Source of the DNA: Chloroflexota bacterium
Lineage (GTDB): Bacteria; Chloroflexota; Dormibacteria; Dormibacterales; Dormibacteraceae
Length of the DNA: 6,818 nucleotides
Direction: 5' to 3'
Assembly (NCBI GenBank): GCA_005880175.1
Contig: VBJR01000087.1
Coordinates: 1-6,818, forward strand
Shown piece after piece: positions 5,666 to 6,818 of this stretch; position 1 is the stretch's first letter; the number at the start of each line of letters is the position of its first letter. The notes beneath the pieces were generated by a model, which did no database searches, was not told the DNA's origin, and saw only the letters and a program-made list of their open reading frames with translations. Position numbers and translations under genes: made by a program.

Positions 5666-6321
5666 GACCGCCTCCCCACCGGCAGCGCGGCCAGGTCGCC
5701 ATTCCGCACCTCGCCCGCGTGCTCGGCGACATGCAGCCGCTCGTCGCCGAGCAGTCGGCGGGCCCGCTCGACCAGCCGCTCGTCGGCGTAGTCGGCGGGC
5801 CAGGCCAGGAGCCGGGTGGGCGGCGGCTGGTGGTAGGCGGCCAGCCGCAGGACCGGCCGGAAGCCGGCCGCGAGGTGGCCGCGCTGGCTGGCCAGGTTGT
5901 CGTCGTGGACGCCGGTCCACATCGTGTGCTGCCCCTCGCCGGCCATCCGCCGGCCGGCGTAGCGCAGCAGGGCGGTGAACAGCCCCCGGCCGCGGTGCTG
6001 GGGCAGGGTGCCGGCGTTCCAGCCGTAGCACTCGCCGGAGCCGAAGCGCAGCTCCTGGCGGAGCGGGTCTGCCCACTCCCGCTCGACGGAGAGCCACAGC
6101 CAGGCCGCCACCGCACCGGCGCGCGACTCCGCCACGAAGGCGCGGCAGCCGCGCTCCAGCCGCTCGCGGACGACCGAGGCGTCGATGCTCATGGCGCCGG
6201 CCAGATCGGCGCCGCGCCCACGGGTCTCCGCCAGCAGGTAGTCGCCGCGTCGCGGACCCAGCGGTTCCAGCCGGTCCAGCTCGATGGCCCACAGCGCGGC
6301 GCGCGTGGCGTTGTCGGTCAT
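5662..6321 (-). CDS. GNAT family N-acetyltransferase, 219 aa
   Basis: The ATG at 6321-6319 overlaps the stop of the membrane-protein gene as ATGA. Its ribosome binding site is weak (no good AGGAG), so it probably depends on coupling to the upstream gene. Residues about 60-160 carry the GNAT core: a beta strand with AFVAESRAGAVAAWLWL, the acetyl-CoA loop in GTLPQHRGRGLFTALL (104-119; Q108-x-x-G111-x-G113), and the motif B helix GVHDDNLASQRGHLAAGFRPV (137-157) with Asn142, Ser145 and Phe154. Enzymes of this superfamily transfer an acyl group from acyl-CoA to an amine. The substrate cannot be read from the sequence. The N-terminal 50 residues and the C-terminal 55 are extra helices. GNAT enzymes occur in phages and can modify host proteins or toxins; here the role is unknown. 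Confidence 0.92.
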   Translation of the reverse strand: MTDNATRAALWAIELDRLEPLGPRRGDYLLAETRGRGADLAGAMSIDASVVRERLERGCRAFVAESRAGAVAAWLWLSVEREWADPLRQELRFGSGECYGWNAGTLPQHRGRGLFTALLRYAGRRMAGEGQHTMWTGVHDDNLASQRGHLAAGFRPVLRLAAYHQPPPTRLLAWPADYADERLVERARRLLGDERLHVAEHAGEVRNGDLAALPVGRRS

Positions 6322-6587
6322 GCCGCCGCTCGGGGGGCCCGGCCCCAGCTCCGCCAGTTGCGGAAGGCCTGGAAGATCAGCACCAGGACCACGACCAGCC
6401 CGTACTGGCGGTTCGTGAGCCCGATCGCCAGCAGGCCGGCGTTGGAGGCGATCACGAACCACCAGCCCGCCCGCTTGCGGCGGCCGAGCAGCCAGTAGCC
6501 GGTGAGCACGACCGGGGCCAGGGCGAGCGAGAGCCAGCTCGGCTCGACTACGTCCTGCCAGAGCCAGAGCAGCAGATCGGAGTTCAC
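6318..6587 (-). CDS. Small three-helix membrane protein, PnuC-like fragment fold, 89 aa
   Basis: I start it at the GTG at 6587-6585, with GAGG about eight bases upstream. The codons are strongly GC-ending (by hand only about 4 of 89 end in A or T), unlike the sequence upstream of it. Three membrane segments are visible: about 17-34 (SWLSLALAPVVLTGYWLL), 41-57 (GWWFVIASNAGLLAIGL) and 62-75 (YGLVVVLVLIFQAF), with a basic loop LGRRKRA between the first two and a terminal AFRNWRSW. The pattern 'basic loop, GWW..., SN...G, x-x-Y/W-G, ...RNWRxW' recalls PnuC nicotinamide-riboside transporters and the short three-helix proteins seen in actinobacteriophages. Full PnuC has about seven helices, so this would be half of one and would have to oligomerise. 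A holin or another small membrane protein cannot be excluded. Confidence 0.85.
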   Translation of the reverse strand: MNSDLLLWLWQDVVEPSWLSLALAPVVLTGYWLLGRRKRAGWWFVIASNAGLLAIGLTNRQYGLVVVLVLIFQAFRNWRSWGRAPRAAA

Positions 6588-6818
6588 CGGTGCACCTCGT
6601 TCGCCTTGCGGCTTGGCCGCGCGAGGGGTTCTTGCCTAGATCCCCGAGGCCACACGCGGCGTTGGCCGGTCACGCCCAAAGCCGAAGCGTTCGACGCGCC
6701 AGTCTGGTGATGGCGGCCAGGCGTAAGCTGCTTGCTACGGCGCGGAGCGCGGCGCCCCGCTTCTTGCACCGCGATGAGACATGCGGGAGCCGGATCGTGG
6801 ATGTCCCGGAATGGTGGC
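6588..6818. other. Stretch without a convincing gene, upstream of the operon
   Basis: This part has about 69% GC, slightly less than the rest. On the minus strand two frames are open to the right edge. One runs to a TGA at 6584-6586 that would overlap the first gene as GTGA, but about 17 of its 61 codons from 6769 end in A or T and the peptide is rich in Arg and Ser without a recognisable pattern; the other ends at 6670. There is a five-base-pair inverted repeat GGCGC/GCGCC at 6739-6756, without a T-tract. I see no clear promoter, tRNA or terminator. It may hold the operon promoter or the tail of a gene that starts outside the window. Confidence 0.5.

Noticed and set aside
5719..6498. Plus-strand open frame of 259 codons opposite the GNAT gene
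   Set aside because: The minus strand encodes a clear GNAT core here; the plus frame is a product of high GC and has no family motif.
6739..6756. Inverted repeat GGCGC/GCGCC as a terminator
   Set aside because: The stem is only five base pairs with no T-tract on either strand, and such repeats are expected by chance at this GC content.
6584..6769. Possible 61-aa gene ahead of the membrane protein, with a GTGA overlap
   Set aside because: There is no ribosome binding site at the GTG, many codons end in A or T, and the peptide has no recognisable pattern. The overlap alone is weak; it could still be the end of a gene from outside the window.
1..6818. tRNA genes, CRISPR arrays, insertion sequences or attachment sites
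   Set aside because: I found no T-loop consensus in the non-coding part, no regularly spaced repeats, no transposase or integrase and no direct repeats that suggest att sites; all but about 230 bp is coding.

Overview
The window is GC-rich (about 70%) and reads as part of one long transcript on the minus strand, from right to left. Between 6587 and the left edge I find 14 genes and no intergenic base: all 13 junctions overlap, nine or so by ATGA or GTGA and the rest by 8 or 14 nt. The proteins are short (79-344 aa), mostly of unknown function, and the recognisable ones are typical of tailed phages and prophages: Ead/Ea22-like modules, a widespread 'ERRRQ...HDDEH...LVKAGAL' phage domain, a SLOG (DUF2493/YspA-like) protein, a PnuC-like small membrane protein, a GNAT acetyltransferase and several Cys-rich zinc-ribbon-like proteins. 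I infer an accessory (early, non-structural) operon of a phage or prophage of a high-GC host, possibly an actinobacterium or a member of Chloroflexota. There are no structural, packaging, integrase or replication genes to confirm this.

Layout in order of transcription. 6818-6588: about 230 bp without a convincing gene, perhaps a leader or the tail of an upstream gene. 6587-5351: a three-helix membrane protein, the GNAT enzyme and a 104-aa unknown. 5354-3425: a shortened SLOG protein, a very acidic protein with a Cys/His N-terminus, two unknowns and an 11-cysteine protein. 3428-1236: three genes that carry four copies of an Ead-like helical module in varying domain combinations. 1249-1: a protein with a CTCGW motif joined to a small beta-rich module, a small membrane protein and a zinc-ribbon-like protein cut by the window edge.

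The most interesting local structure is inside the 344-aa gene (1586-2620). A complete Shine-Dalgarno and GTG start for a second Ead-like gene sit in frame at 2162-2178, and the codon before them is a CAA, one transition from TAA and the only CAA among ten Gln codons of the gene. This looks like a stop-codon loss that fused two tandem genes, or a gene that makes two products. Other points are the complete translational coupling, the similar C-termini that embedded ribosome binding sites impose (-EGAR, -REAR, -EEAR), a SLOG protein that lacks its glycine-rich loop, and a possible nucleotide/NAD link between the PnuC-like and SLOG proteins. I see no RNA gene, CRISPR array, mobile element or convincing terminator.
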